Shown piece by piece: positions 52,076-61,609 of a DNA stretch of 64,000 nt. The position numbers were made by a program, and so were the translations under genes. Every line of letters begins with the position of its first letter. Positions within the stretch are counted from its first letter, which is position 1. Source of the stretch: Bog-473 sp963706555 (GTDB taxonomy: Bacteria; Actinomycetota; Acidimicrobiia; Acidimicrobiales; RAAP-2); NCBI GenBank assembly GCA_963706555.1, contig OY970164.1, positions 5,022,001-5,086,000 on the forward strand, written 5' to 3'. Below the pieces are notes generated by a model. That model worked only from the letters and a program-made list of their open reading frames with translations. It was not told the DNA's origin and made no database searches.

Positions 52076-54064
52076 TCACCCGAAAGGGCCGATGGCGACG
52101 ACGGGTTTATTCAGGTGGGAACCTCCCATGGATCCGAGGAATGGCGCTGCTCCAAAGGAGAACACGCCGCCGTCTGAGCCGACCAGCCAGTATCCGAGAT
52201 CCTCGTCGCTGGCGCCCATGCCCACCACCGGTGCGTTGAGGTGCATGCCGCCGGTTGATCCGAAGAATGGCGCGCCAAAGGAGAATACCCCTCCATCGCG
52301 GGCAACGAGCCAATAGCCCAACGTGGAGGCATCGACGGACATCCCAACCACGGGCTGGTTGATCTTCTGCCCCCCCATCGATCCTTGGAAGTGGGCGTCG
52401 CCGAAGGAGAACACCCCACCGTCGGCGGCGACGAGGTAGTAGCCCTGGTTATCGGGGGTCACTGCGATACCGACCACAGGCGCGTTGAGTGGATTGCCTT
52501 GCATCGAACCTCGGAAGACGGCGGCCCCGAACGCGAACACACTGCCGTCGGCTCCCACCAGGTAATACCCATCACCTTCCGGCGTGGCGGCCATGCCCAC
52601 AATGGGCGCGTCCAGCGGTTGACCGGCCAATGACCCGAAGAACGGGGCGCCAAAGGAGAACACCCCACCGTCAGACGCCACCAGCCAGTACCCGCCTGTC
52701 GGGCTTTGGGCCAGCCCAACGACAGGAGCAACAAGGTTGAGGCCCGCCGCCGATCCTTGGAACGTGGCGGAGCCGAAGGTGAACACGCCGCCGTCGGCGG
52801 CACCGAGAACATAGCCCGGTACGTTGGTTTCGACCGTCACTTCTAGTGACTGTGTCACCTGTGCCGAGGCACCCAAGGAGTCGACAACCTCAAGCGAGAA
52901 GGTGAACGTACCCGTCGCGGTCGGAATGCCGGTGATCGTCCCGTCCGAAGAGAGCGACAGCCCAGGTGGCAGCGAACCGGAGGTGATCGACCAGGTGTAG
53001 GGCGGCGTGCCTCCGACCGCCTCCAAAGTGGCAGCGTAGGGGGTGTGCAGTTCGGCCGGTGGCAACTCAGTGGTCGTGATGCACGGGGGCTGCGGAGGAA
53101 CCCCTGACAAGTCGGTCTTCCAGCCGCTGAACGTGTTGCAGGTCACCGTCGCGCTCGACCCGGGGTCGAGCTCCACTCCAAATCCGAAACTGTCGGGCAC
53201 GTCGGGGGCGGACCGGCCGATCTGATTTCGGTCGATGATCGCACCGGTGCTGTTGGAGGCCACGGCGACGCCGATGTCGGTTCCGTCGCCTGTGATGGTG
53301 TCGTTTGTCAACGTGACGTTTGTCGCCCCGAACAAGAGCACAGCCGTGTTTGCGTTCAGCTCACTCCCGTAGCTGCTGCCATAGATGCTGCTGGCCGAGG
53401 TGGTGCCTGTGGCGCCGCCGATGTACACCAGTCCGTTCTGCCCGGTGATGCCCTTGAGGGACGCGGGGGACCCGATCGTGCTACCCGAGACGTTCATGGT
53501 CATCCCCGACGCCTGGATCCCGTTCTTGTTGTAGTCGTTGACCGTGGTGCCGGTGATCGTGAGGGTCTGACCAGCAGTTCCGGTGCCAACGATCGCACGT
53601 CCCACTTGACAGTTGCTGCTCTCAGTTATCCCCGTGACCGTGACGTTGGTCACAGAGCCGCCTGCACCGTTGAACCAAATGCCGTTCAACGTGGCCCGCC
53701 CACAAGAACCCGGGGGCTGGGTCTGGGTGAACCCGGTGCCCATGATCGTCAGGTCTTCGATGCTCATCGACGTACCAGCGTTCGACAACACCGCGCCATT
53801 GAACGATCCAGGGGTGCCTACGAGGTCATGCGCGCTAATGGTATGTCCGGCGCCATTGAGGGTGACCCCGTCTGGAATAGAGAGCGGTACCGTCGTCTCG
53901 CAGTCGGCGCTCAAGGTGAAAATGGAGCCGCTCATGGTTCCCGTGCACGCGGTCTCCACGCTCGGGTCAGCGGCCGCCGCCACGCCGCCAGGCAGAATGA
54001 CCGGCAGGGCTGAAGCGCACAAAAGAGTCACAGCGGAGAGGAATCCGATTCGGGGTCGCGTCAT
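52076..54064 (-). CDS. Secreted beta-helix/Ig/DGGVFSFG-repeat protein
   Basis: 662 residues. The signal peptide ends near VAAAADP. Residues about 45-335 are a right-handed parallel beta-helix (DGVTLNGAGHTISAHD, NGIWFNGAGGSVTNVTVTG). A He_PIG Ig-like module follows at about 340-420 (YTWSITSGSLPPGLSLSSDG, TGIPTATGTFTFSLEV). Then come six tandem units of about 40 residues, GYWLVASDGGVFSFG..FFGSLAGQPLDAPIVGMA. Probably extracellular or surface-attached. The repeat type is frequent in Acidimicrobiia secreted proteins, which informs the lineage guess. No cell-wall anchor motif is seen. Confidence 0.87.
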   Translation of the reverse strand: MTRPRIGFLSAVTLLCASALPVILPGGVAAAADPSVETACTGTMSGSIFTLSADCETTVPLSIPDGVTLNGAGHTISAHDLVGTPGSFNGAVLSNAGTSMSIEDLTIMGTGFTQTQPPGSCGRATLNGIWFNGAGGSVTNVTVTGITESSNCQVGRAIVGTGTAGQTLTITGTTVNDYNKNGIQASGMTMNVSGSTIGSPASLKGITGQNGLVYIGGATGTTSASSIYGSSYGSELNANTAVLLFGATNVTLTNDTITGDGTDIGVAVASNSTGAIIDRNQIGRSAPDVPDSFGFGVELDPGSSATVTCNTFSGWKTDLSGVPPQPPCITTTELPPAELHTPYAATLEAVGGTPPYTWSITSGSLPPGLSLSSDGTITGIPTATGTFTFSLEVVDSLGASAQVTQSLEVTVETNVPGYVLGAADGGVFTFGSATFQGSAAGLNLVAPVVGLAQSPTGGYWLVASDGGVFSFGAPFFGSLAGQPLDAPIVGMAATPEGDGYYLVGADGSVFAFGAAVFRGSMQGNPLNAPVVGIAVTPDNQGYYLVAADGGVFSFGDAHFQGSMGGQKINQPVVGMSVDASTLGYWLVARDGGVFSFGAPFFGSTGGMHLNAPVVGMGASDEDLGYWLVGSDGGVFSFGAAPFLGSMGGSHLNKPVVAIGPFG

Positions 54065-54464
54065 GATGACCTCTCTTCGGCCCCGGTTGAGTGCCCTCGT
54101 CTACTCGGATAGATCGGGGGCCGGTCGCCCTGGTGGCACGTGTGGGAATGGACGGCCACTGCCGAACGTATTCCTCCAAAGTGGTATTTCGGTTGCAGTT
54201 GGGTTGCTTTGTGCGTCGGCTCTTGCCGACCACTCCCGACCTTGTCGGGGCCTCGAAGCGGTCAAAAGAACTGGCTGCGGAGACTTAGGACCGTGCACGC
54301 CTCAATTCTCCTCCTCGATCGGTGGCTTCAGCCACTCCTATCACTCGCGCTACCAAGGTCATCGACCAAAGCCATGGGGCTGTGAGTCACTGGTGTGACC
54401 GAGGCGGATCGAAGTAATCGACCTCCCACAGACCTTGGAGGTCATCACGCTCGGCAACGACTGA
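54065..54464. other. Intergenic region, no gene recognised
   Basis: Leader and promoter of the secreted protein plus the 3' side of the efflux-adaptor pseudogene. No RNA gene or repeat found. Confidence 0.4.
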
Positions 54465-55064
54465 TCAGCTGGGCACCACGACCTCGGTTCCCGCCGAGAG
54501 CCCCGATACGATCTGCGTTTCGTCGGGCCCGACAGCCCCACACGCACGTCGTGGCTGACGTTCCGACCGTTGACGAGTTCGTAGACGAAGGTGCGCGTCC
54601 CGCTTCGATGCAGGTGGCCGCGCTTGAACCGGTCACCTTCGTCTCGGCCACAAGGGAGTCCACACCGTCGATCACGATGGCTGCGGTCGGCGGTTTCGAG
54701 GCGCTTGTGAGCGTCGACGGGGCCGCGGTGACCGGCGTCCCCGGCTTGATCTGCACACTCTTGACGATCCCCGAGATCGGCGCGGTAATGCGCTCATTCC
54801 TCAGGCTGTCCTTTTGGGACTGCATCTGCGCTTCGGCTTGTGAGACCCTTTTGGCATCGGCCTGCGTGACCACGTCTACTTCGCGCTGGGATTGCCTAAC
54901 GGTGGTCTCTGTGCGTTGGCGGCGGATGCTTGCGCCACGGAGAGCGTCGCTTCATTCGCCATCAACCTTCGGCGAACGCTGAGACGACGCCAATCGTCGC
55001 CCGGTAGGATTGAAGTGATTGAGGTCGTTCGACCTCGCTGACTCGAAGTGGAGAATGGCGCAGT
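54465..55064 (-). pseudogene. HlyD/RND-type periplasmic adaptor, degenerate
   Basis: Fragments in order but in different frames: RRRLMANEATLSVAQASAANAQ, then VTQADAKRVSQAEAQMQSQKDSLRNERITAPISGIVKSVQIKPGTPV (coiled-coil hairpin and lipoyl half with APISG), DSLVAETKVTG, then RTFVYELVNGRNVSHDVRVGLSG and QIVSGLSAGTEVVVPS with TGA at 54465. At least three shifts. The N-terminal signal/membrane part and any partner permease are missing. Confidence 0.72.
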
Positions 55065-55182
55065 CACGCCGGTGACACGTCACATCTCGTGATCCTCACA
55101 ACAAAGGCCGAATCCGGCCATTTATTTCGGCGCTTCCAACTTAGACTCCATCGGCAGCTGCCCCAGCTTCTGGCAGCGGACC

Positions 55183-56450
55183 TCAGGCGTTGGTCATTCT
55201 CGACTTCCACGGGTGCCGAAGTCGATGCTCGTGAGCGGGTTTGGCCTCCATCACCGTGGGGCCGAGTTCTGAAGCAGTCTGGAACCACCTGACGTAGTGG
55301 TTCACCAGCGGCGCAGCCGAAATCCCGTGGGCAAGGACCGACAGGCCGACGGTGACGTACGTAATCATGACTATCTCCGAGCCGTGCGGGAGACGCGCAT
55401 CCTCGACAATCACCGCGAACACGATGGAGGCGAGTCCACGGGGCCCGAACCATCCCATAAACGCAACCGTCGCAGATCTGGCGTAGGTGCCAACCAATGA
55501 CAGGGCCACAGGCAACATGCGAACGACAGTCAGGCTCAGTGTGGCGTAAAGCAGGATCCGCCAACTCAAGTGTTCGAGCGATGGGCCGAGCAGCACTGCT
55601 CCGAAGACCAAGAATGTCACCGCGTCAAGCGCAAGTCCCGTTTCCTCGGTAAATCGCATCGTCTCTGCGACCTCGCGGCCGGCAAGCAGACCGAAGAGAG
55701 CGCCGGCCACGAACGCGGCAATGAATCCGGACCCTCCGCAGGCGGCGGCCGCCCCGTAGGCGGCGAGCGTCGAGGCCAGAGGGATGATCTGCCGCCAAGT
55801 CGCCGCGATCAAACCTCGCCTCCCCGCAAAGACAACGACTCCTGAGGCGAGAAATGCCGCTCCGGCGCCACAGAGGATTCCGTAGCCGATTTCCTGGTGA
55901 CCACGCGAAGCGGATGAACCGCCGCACCTGAGATACTGGCGAGGAGAATCAACAGGAGGGGCACGCAGATTCCGTCGTTGAGACCGCTTTCGACGTTGAG
56001 CGATTGACGCACGACCTGAGGAAGCCTGTCGTCGGTCACGACCGCAGATCCAAGCCCGGCATCGGTTGGAGCGAGGATGACACCAAGGATCATGGCATCG
56101 TTCAACGCAAACGCGTGAAAAAGCAAGAGCGACGTCAGGGCGCCCAAGATGATCGTCAAGGGCAGCCCAATCCCGAGCAGACGAAGTGGCATCGATATGT
56201 CGTGCTTGAGCGCCCGCAAGATCACGCGAGATGAGTCGGAGAAGAGCACGACGGCGAACGTTGCCTCTGCGAGTGTTCGGACAGTCGAGCTGGTTGCCTG
56301 AGCCGTAATCTCGTCGAGCAGCAGCGGCCCGGCCACAACTCCGATCGCCACGACGACGATTGCCGGAGTGAGGGGCGTGCCGGACAGATAGTGAGACCCG
56401 GCTGCGACAAGGAGCAGCGACACTCCAATGATCGCCAGACCGATTCCCAT
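55183..56450 (-). pseudogene. Cation:proton antiporter (CPA1 type), frameshifted
   Basis: Starting near ATG 56450: GLAIIGVSLLLVAAGSHYLSG.., LAEATFAVVLFSDSSRV and the NhaP-like LGVILAPTDAGLGSAVV..VESGLNDG core in one frame, ending GAAVHPLRVVT near 55900. After one indel the rest follows: QEIGYGILCGAGAAFLASG, FVAGALFGLLAG, FGAVLLGPSL and GWFGPRGLASIVFAVIV to 55183. Roughly 420 residues, 12 helices if joined. The ion-binding acidic pair (TDAGL and ESGLND) is conserved. Unpartnered. Confidence 0.78.
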
Positions 56451-56592
56451 CCCTATTTCTCGCCCGCTGTGAGTCCACTCGGAGGCATCACTGGTAAGAA
56501 GGATGCCACGGGTGTAGGACGGGGTGTGAGACGAGGCGGGAGACATGTGGGGAGCGGGCGGGGCACGATGGGCCCTCGAGACGGGGGGAAGT

Positions 56593-56976
56593 ATGGACGA
56601 GAGGATCGTTGTGGGCGTGGACGGTTCCGAGTCATCGCGCCGCGCCCGACGTTGGACAAGCTCGACCGGTCGAGTTCACCGGTGCCTTGCTCGAGGTTGT
56701 CATAGCGTGGGAGGTCCCAGCCGTGTTCCGCTTTGCCATCTCATCACCCGACGACCTCCGGCTTAGCGCCGAATCCATCCTGGAGGCGGCGGTCGCCGAC
56801 GTTCTCGGCAACGACCCAGCTGTCCCGGTCACATCCTTAGTGGTCGAGGACCACCCAGTTCCGGCCCTCTTGAGCGAAGCAAAGGACGTGTCGCATCTCG
56901 TCGTGGGTAGCCGGGGCCATGGTGCCTTCGCCGGCATACTTCTCGGATCCGTGAGTAACCACTGCGTGACCCCCTG
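56593..56976 (+). pseudogene. UspA universal stress protein, frameshifted and truncated
   Basis: MDERIVVGVDGSESSRRA starts at ATG 56593 after GGGGGAA. A shift near 56655 moves the reading to EFTGALLEVVIAWEVPAVFRF.. SHLVVGSRGHGAFAGILLGSVSNHCV, including the ATP-binding GSRGHGAF..LGSVS motif. It then ends at CVTP-TGA, where HATCPVVVV would be expected. Both the frameshift and the lost tail argue against a functional product. It is divergent from the antiporter gene, a plausible former stress pair. Confidence 0.75.
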
Positions 56977-57118
56977 ATCCGGCCATCTGGAAGATCCGGA
57001 AAGGCACTCCCTGCTGTCTCAAAGATCGGGACACGCGACACCGCTACGAGTGTCTCCGGGAACCTCTGAGCCGAACGCTCCCCGAAACATCGGCTTCTGC
57101 TCTTCCTGGAGCAGGCCC

Positions 57119-58042
57119 TCACGTCGCCGATCCATCTCCGTCCTGCTGCGGATGCACCAGTGCCTCAAGCCGGTCGAGCCCTGCGTCGAGCTCACCGTGC
57201 CGCACCTGTGTGTTCGTCTCGGTCCGCTCAAGCTGGTCTGCCGTCGGAGTCGATGTCAGAAGGAGGCGTTCGGCTTCAAGGGCAAAGATGACGCTTCGCA
57301 AGGCGCTCGCAGTATCTTGGACTGCAACGGCCGTCTCGTGTGTCGGTGCCGGCGTTGCGACCGACTCGAGTTCTTGTGCAGCCCGAGTGGCCTGGTCCCG
57401 CACTCCCCGCCAGTTGGAATCATCGAGAAGCGCCGCTGCGGAAAGTGGGAGGAGACTCTGTGCCGAGCGCGCTGACGCCAGGGCGGGGGCTGTTTTGTTG
57501 CGCCAGTCGCGAAGTAGCCGTAATCGGTGGTGACGAACTAGCAGCAAGATAACGGCGAGCACGAGGGCCGCGAGAAGCAAGGCCCCGAGCACCCACGCCC
57601 ACGTCTCTGACGAGCCCGATGTCGCAGGGCTTGTTGTTGTCGTTGTGGGTGCCTCTGTCGTCGGCGTCGTCGATGTGGGTGACGCAGCGGACGCCGTTGT
57701 GGTGGGTGCCTCGGTCGTCGTGGTCGTAGGTCTCGAGGTTGTTGTTGTTGTAGTGGGTGACTCGGTCGTCGTTGTTGTAGAGGGTGACTCGGTCGTCGTT
57801 GTTGTAGAGGGTGACTCGGTCGTCGTGGTCGTGGGTCTCGACGTTGGCGTGCTCACCCGCGGTGTGCCAGTGGTGGGGTGGCTCACGCTGATCGATGTCG
57901 AAGTCGAAGACGGCAGGTTCGGGCGGTTCTCTGAGCCTCCACTGCAGGCCGCAGCCACCAAGCCAAGCGTTGCGAGCACGCCAAGGAGAAGTCCTCGCCA
58001 TCGAAGCGATCGCTTACCGGGGCCGCTCGCAACGAGTCTCAT
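57119..58042 (-). CDS. Thr-rich lipoprotein-like membrane protein
   Basis: 307 residues from ATG 58042 (GCGGAGGCGG upstream). An N-terminal hydrophobic segment ends in a lipobox-like LVAACSGG. A Thr/Ser/Pro linker of about 90 residues carries 9-residue repeats, then a transmembrane helix (WVLGALLLAALVLAVILLLV) and a C-terminal helical domain of about 120 residues (WRNKTAPALASARSAQSLLPL.., RLEALVHPQ). The signal anchor, extracellular stalk and cytoplasmic domain suggest an envelope protein. The C-terminal domain is known from uncharacterised actinobacterial proteins; function unknown. Confidence 0.78.
   Translation of the reverse strand: MRLVASGPGKRSLRWRGLLLGVLATLGLVAAACSGGSENRPNLPSSTSTSISVSHPTTGTPRVSTPTSRPTTTTTESPSTTTTTESPSTTTTTESPTTTTTTSRPTTTTTEAPTTTASAASPTSTTPTTEAPTTTTTSPATSGSSETWAWVLGALLLAALVLAVILLLVRHHRLRLLRDWRNKTAPALASARSAQSLLPLSAAALLDDSNWRGVRDQATRAAQELESVATPAPTHETAVAVQDTASALRSVIFALEAERLLLTSTPTADQLERTETNTQVRHGELDAGLDRLEALVHPQQDGDGSAT
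57755..57835 (-). repeat. Three 27-bp tandem repeats in the Thr-rich linker
   Basis: GGGTGACTCGG recurs at 57755, 57782 and 57809, a 27-base period encoding ESPSTTTTT-type 9-residue units. The copies are nearly identical at DNA level, so copy number could vary. Confidence 0.85.
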
Positions 58043-58444
58043 CGCATCCGCCTCCGCTCGCACGACGTGGATATGCTCATCGCACCCTACCCGGCGCGAT
58101 AGGCGGGAGCCCGGTTTCGTTTCCAGACGATGTACTGAAGTTTGCGAAGTCGGGCTGCTGTCTTCAGGCCATTGGACCCCCGGGCTCTTCTGGCACTCAA
58201 AGACCCAGCGCTGCCACCCCGAGTTTCCCTTCCTACACTCACGGGCTGTTCGGTCAAGCGGGGCCTCGAATTCTGCCCGAGAAGATGCGGGCACGCCAAG
58301 CGGGAAGGGCTACCCCGGCTCGCGGCCGGGTCACGAGCGCCACTCGCCCAGACAACAACTTGGACACTGGGCGCACCGTTCTCAGATGCGAAACCGACGA
58401 GCCGACGTCGTGGACCCCTCGGTGGAAAAGAGGCAGACTGGGAC

Positions 58445-58990
58445 ATGACCAAGATCACGAAGCGGACGGGCATCCGGATCTATCGGATGAAAGACGCGCC
58501 CGAGCTCAAAAGTTCGGATTTCGTAGACGACCTGGAGTACGCAAACTCCGAACTGCGCGATGTCTTCTCGCTCCTCAGCAGAGCCTCGGCCTCCCAAAGC
58601 CGCGTGTTGGTGCGCCAGACGCCCGACGAGGGAGGCTTCTCGGTGCTGTACCTGTTCTTCAAGGCGAACTATCCGTTGCTCCGGCATCGGCACGGCTCCG
58701 ACTGCCTCTACGTCATCGTGTCTGGATCGGCCGTTATGGGTCGTCAGACCCTGAACGTCGGCGATAGCTTCTTCGTCCCTGCCAACGCGCCGTACTCCTA
58801 CACGGCCGGCCCGGAGGGCGTCGAGGTGCTCGAGATCCGCCACGATGTCGAGTCGGTCTCAACGAGCTACATCGGCGACCCGCCAGGACGACTTGAGCAG
58901 ATGCATGAAGTAGTGCGGACGAATACAGCCGCATGGAACGGTGTCGAATCCGGGCCGCTCTTGCAAGCGAACAGCGCCGCCTCGAGCTGA
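58445..58990 (+). CDS. Cupin-domain protein
   Basis: 181 residues. Core cupin: FKANYPLLRHRHGSDCLYVIVSG (motif 1 with HRHG) and LNVGDSFFVPANAPYSYTAGPEGVEVLEIRHD (motif 2, PANAPYSY). The two early His suit metal binding; the later His of motif 2 is replaced by Ala/Pro surroundings. An N-terminal extension of about 55 residues and a C-terminal tail of about 45 surround the barrel. The ATG 58445 start has only GACTGGGAC upstream. Isolated gene; function unknown. Confidence 0.78.
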   Translation: MTKITKRTGIRIYRMKDAPELKSSDFVDDLEYANSELRDVFSLLSRASASQSRVLVRQTPDEGGFSVLYLFFKANYPLLRHRHGSDCLYVIVSGSAVMGRQTLNVGDSFFVPANAPYSYTAGPEGVEVLEIRHDVESVSTSYIGDPPGRLEQMHEVVRTNTAAWNGVESGPLLQANSAASS

Positions 58991-59366
58991 CATCCCTCGG
59001 CACGCTGATCGGCGTCGACCTCCGTGGCTTGGGCGTCACCCCGGACTCGATCTGTTGATGTGCCCAACCAGTTCTACTGGGTAGTCCGGGCGTCGCCAGA
59101 TCGAAGCTCTCGCTGGCCGTCCGGGGAAGCGCCGGTATGCCTCCGTTGTCAAAGGTGTATACGCCCTTGACCAACGTCAACCGCATTTGGGCCGGGGCAC
59201 GCCAGTAGCGGTGCGTCCGGCGACCTTCCTGAAGGGTCCAACGATCCAATCTCCGGCTTGACCATCGCCCCTCCGCCAGCTGACAGCTGGCCCACCTCGA
59301 TGGCCTTGCCGACGTCCGCCTCTAGACGCAGAATCTTCGTCAAGAGAGGATCGGGCAGCAGAGTAA
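58991..59366. other. Gene-free stretch downstream of two converging genes
   Basis: Between the cupin (plus) and the isomerase (minus). A minus-strand frame passes through (LLPDPLLTKILRLEADVG) with no start or family. No clear terminator. Confidence 0.35.
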
Positions 59367-59732
59367 TCACTCTGCGCTTCTGTTGGTCAACATTCGGCGC
59401 CGCCGTGCAGGCGTTGCGTCCGAGACATGCCGGCCTGCGCACGAATCCCCCGGGTCGTTGGGATGTTGGTGCAGCGGGGTGATGGACGTATGCATCCATT
59501 CGTAAAGGGGCAGAGCGCCGAGAAGATCAAGGAGTTCCGCCTTGCTGTCGGCTCGATACAACCCAAGAATCGTCACTGGACCGGTGCTGAGGAACTTCCT
59601 CCACAGGCGGATGAGGTTCCCATGATCTGCTAACTCATCGGCCGCGGCTGCTTCCGCTCTCTCACGGTCTTCGACCTCCCAGTGGGGGAGGCCCTTGGGG
59701 ATATCCAAATCGAACTCGACAAGAAATTCCAT
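59367..59732 (-). CDS. catC: Muconolactone delta-isomerase-family protein
   Basis: 121 residues. MEFLVEFDLDIPKGLPHWEVEDRERAEAAAADELADHGNLIRLWR.., GLYRADSKAELLDLLGALPLYEWMHTSITPLHQHPND (in blocks) matches CatC over its full usual length of about 95 residues. The last 25 residues are an unconserved tail. CatC isomerises muconolactone in the beta-ketoadipate pathway of aromatic breakdown. The neighbouring hydrolase, VOC protein and LysR regulator fit a catabolic island, but no catA/catB are present in the window. Confidence 0.8.
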   Translation of the reverse strand: MEFLVEFDLDIPKGLPHWEVEDRERAEAAAADELADHGNLIRLWRKFLSTGPVTILGLYRADSKAELLDLLGALPLYEWMHTSITPLHQHPNDPGDSCAGRHVSDATPARRRRMLTNRSAE

Positions 59733-59797
59733 CTCGCTACTCGGCTCCCCTCATTCACCTGTGATCGAGAACGCCAGTGGACAGGGCGTGACCCGAC

Positions 59798-60636
59798 CTA
59801 CCTGTTGCCCCTGATGAAACTGAGCAGGGCTGAGTTGACCTCGTCAGGGTAGGTCCACCCGATGTTGTGCGGGCCACCCTTGATCGGGACGAGTGTGCAG
59901 TGCGCGATCAGCGCCGGAAGCCGCGCCGCGGTCACCTCGAAGGGAAGGATCCGGTCCTCGGTGCCGTGCATGACCAGCACGGAAACTCGATCTTTGGCAG
60001 GTCGGCGCGGAAGTCGGTCAACCAGGTGTCGACGCACGCATACGTCGCGAAAGGCGAACTGCCGACCGCCACGTTGAAGCTGGCCTGCCAGGCGCGGTCA
60101 CTGATGCGGGTGTCGCCCAAGACGTTGACGTTGTAGAAGTTGTTGAAGAACCCTTCGAAGAAGGCATACCGGTCAGCGACGATTCCCGCCTTGATGTCGT
60201 CGAAGACCTTGCCGTCCACGCCCTCGAGGTTGTCGTCAGTCTTGAGCACGAAGGGTGGGATGGCGCCGAGCAGGACTGCCTTCTGCACCCGCTCGGAACC
60301 ATAGGCGGCGAGATAGCGAATAACCTCCCCGCTGCCCATCGGGAATCCGGCCAGGACCAGGTCACTCAGATCGAGGTACTCGAGCAGCGCGTGCAGATCG
60401 TCGGCGAACGTGTCGTAGTCATAACCAATAGTCGGCTGACTCGACCGGCCGAAGCCGCGCCGGTCATAGGTGATGACGCGGTACCCATTGGCCAGCAGCT
60501 CGCGCTCTTGGCGTTCCCTTGAGTTGCCATCGAGTGGATACCCGTGGATCAAAAGGACCGGTTGGCCGCTTCCGTGGTCGTTGTAGTGGATCTCGATCGG
60601 GGCACCGTTCTCGGCGCCGACGGTGACATTGGGCAT
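59798..60636 (-). pseudogene. Alpha/beta hydrolase (chloroperoxidase-like) with a shift and a lost nucleophile
   Basis: PVLLIHGYPLDGNSRERQERELL, VITYDRRGFGRSSQP and FADDLHALLEYLDLSDLVLAGF are a good perhydrolase/chloroperoxidase match. The nucleophile elbow reads GF-P99-MG where the family has GFSMG, so serine is replaced by proline (CCG for TCG). One missing base near 59998 then shifts the frame. RVSVLVMHGTEDRILPFEV and KGGPHNIGWTYPDEVNSALLSF, with catalytic D and H, follow in the next frame to 59798. Inactive as given on two counts. Confidence 0.8.
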
Positions 60637-60734
60637 TGCTTCGCTCCATTTCTAGGTTCGCGCGTGGACGAACGAGTATGAGGATGCGCCGACGCCGGCG
60701 GCGCGACGACGACAGCCGGGGTGAGCGCCGACGC

Positions 60735-61382
60735 TTAGTTCGGCAGATCGCTGCCGGTCTGCTCGGCCACCATGTAGGAGGCATACCAGGCGGGCCAGGT
60801 GTCGTCTTGGCTCGACCGGTGAAAGAGGTGGGAACGCCCCTCGCGCCTTTGGTGCTCGACATGGGCTGCTTCGGCACGCCATAGCGCGTTCTGCAGGTCA
60901 TCTGCTGACGCGAACGCCGTTTCGGTGGAATCGATCCGCCCAGGGAGCCGTGTCGTGACCTCCTGGACGAGCCACAGATTGCCATCAGGATCGTTGAAGG
61001 AGCAGAAGGACCCATAGCTGGTGCGCCCGGGGTCAGGGCCAGGTTGGCGCGCTTCGACGGGGAAGGGCGGGCCGTGCCAGACGTCGCTCACGTCGATGCC
61101 ACGCTTGAGGAGCTCGTCATGGGCCGCCTCGATGTCGGAGACGACGAGGGTGGCCTGGAGCGACCCAGGGGAGGTCGTTGGGAGCCCAAGGCCGAACGTG
61201 ATCGAGGCCGGAGAGCCTGGGGGCGTGAACTGGACAAAGCGAAGGCCATGCATCGGCGCAACGTCGTCGTCGAGCCGCCAACCCAGTTGCTGGTAGAACC
61301 CCTTGGCCCGATCGACGTCCGTCACCGGGACGATGTGGTTCTCGAGCTTTATCGTGACGCTGGATACTTCGGTTGCGCTCAT
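60735..61382 (-). CDS. VOC-family (glyoxalase/dioxygenase-fold) protein
   Basis: 215 residues from ATG 61382 (GAGAGAG upstream). One VOC module: KLENHIVPVTDVDRAKGFYQQLGWRLDDD, LRFVQFTPPGSPASITFG and SFCSFNDPDGNLWLVQEVT, with the C-terminal E as the likely metal ligand and an early H. The C-terminal tail ALWRAEAAHVEHQRREG..WPAWYASYMVAEQ is a recurrent extension in this actinobacterial group. Divergent from the LysR gene and probably its target. Reaction unknown. Confidence 0.85.
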   Translation of the reverse strand: MSATEVSSVTIKLENHIVPVTDVDRAKGFYQQLGWRLDDDVAPMHGLRFVQFTPPGSPASITFGLGLPTTSPGSLQATLVVSDIEAAHDELLKRGIDVSDVWHGPPFPVEARQPGPDPGRTSYGSFCSFNDPDGNLWLVQEVTTRLPGRIDSTETAFASADDLQNALWRAEAAHVEHQRREGRSHLFHRSSQDDTWPAWYASYMVAEQTGSDLPN

Positions 61383-61528
61383 GGCTCTCTCGATTCTTTT
61401 TGTGTGTAGGTGCCCGACAGATCGAACTGCAGTGACATCATTCCTATTGGGATTCACCCTTCGATCCGCGTTCAACGGAACAAGGATGCTGTGTTGCAGT
61501 TAACCGTTGTCCCTGTCGCAAGTCCACG

Positions 61529-61543
61529 ACTTATTCCCTAAGT
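61529..61543. promoter_or_regulatory. Candidate LysR operator
   Basis: ACTTA-TTCCC-TAAGT, a perfect 15-base interrupted palindrome, lies in the 227-base gap between the divergent VOC and LysR genes, 67 bases before the LysR start. The size and placement suit a LysR-type recognition site. Confidence 0.55.
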
Positions 61544-61609
61544 GTGATAGGCCCCGGCTACCACTGCGGCACTAGGATCATTGACGGCACGGCAGTAGGA
61601 TCAAATTGC

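Noticed and set aside
52076..53000. DNA-level tandem repeats in the secreted protein
   Set aside because: Repeated at protein level only; the DNA units have diverged, so not annotated as a DNA repeat.
57645..57900. Plus-strand valine-rich protein (GASVVGVVDVG...)
   Set aside because: It is the antisense reading of the Thr-rich linker repeats.
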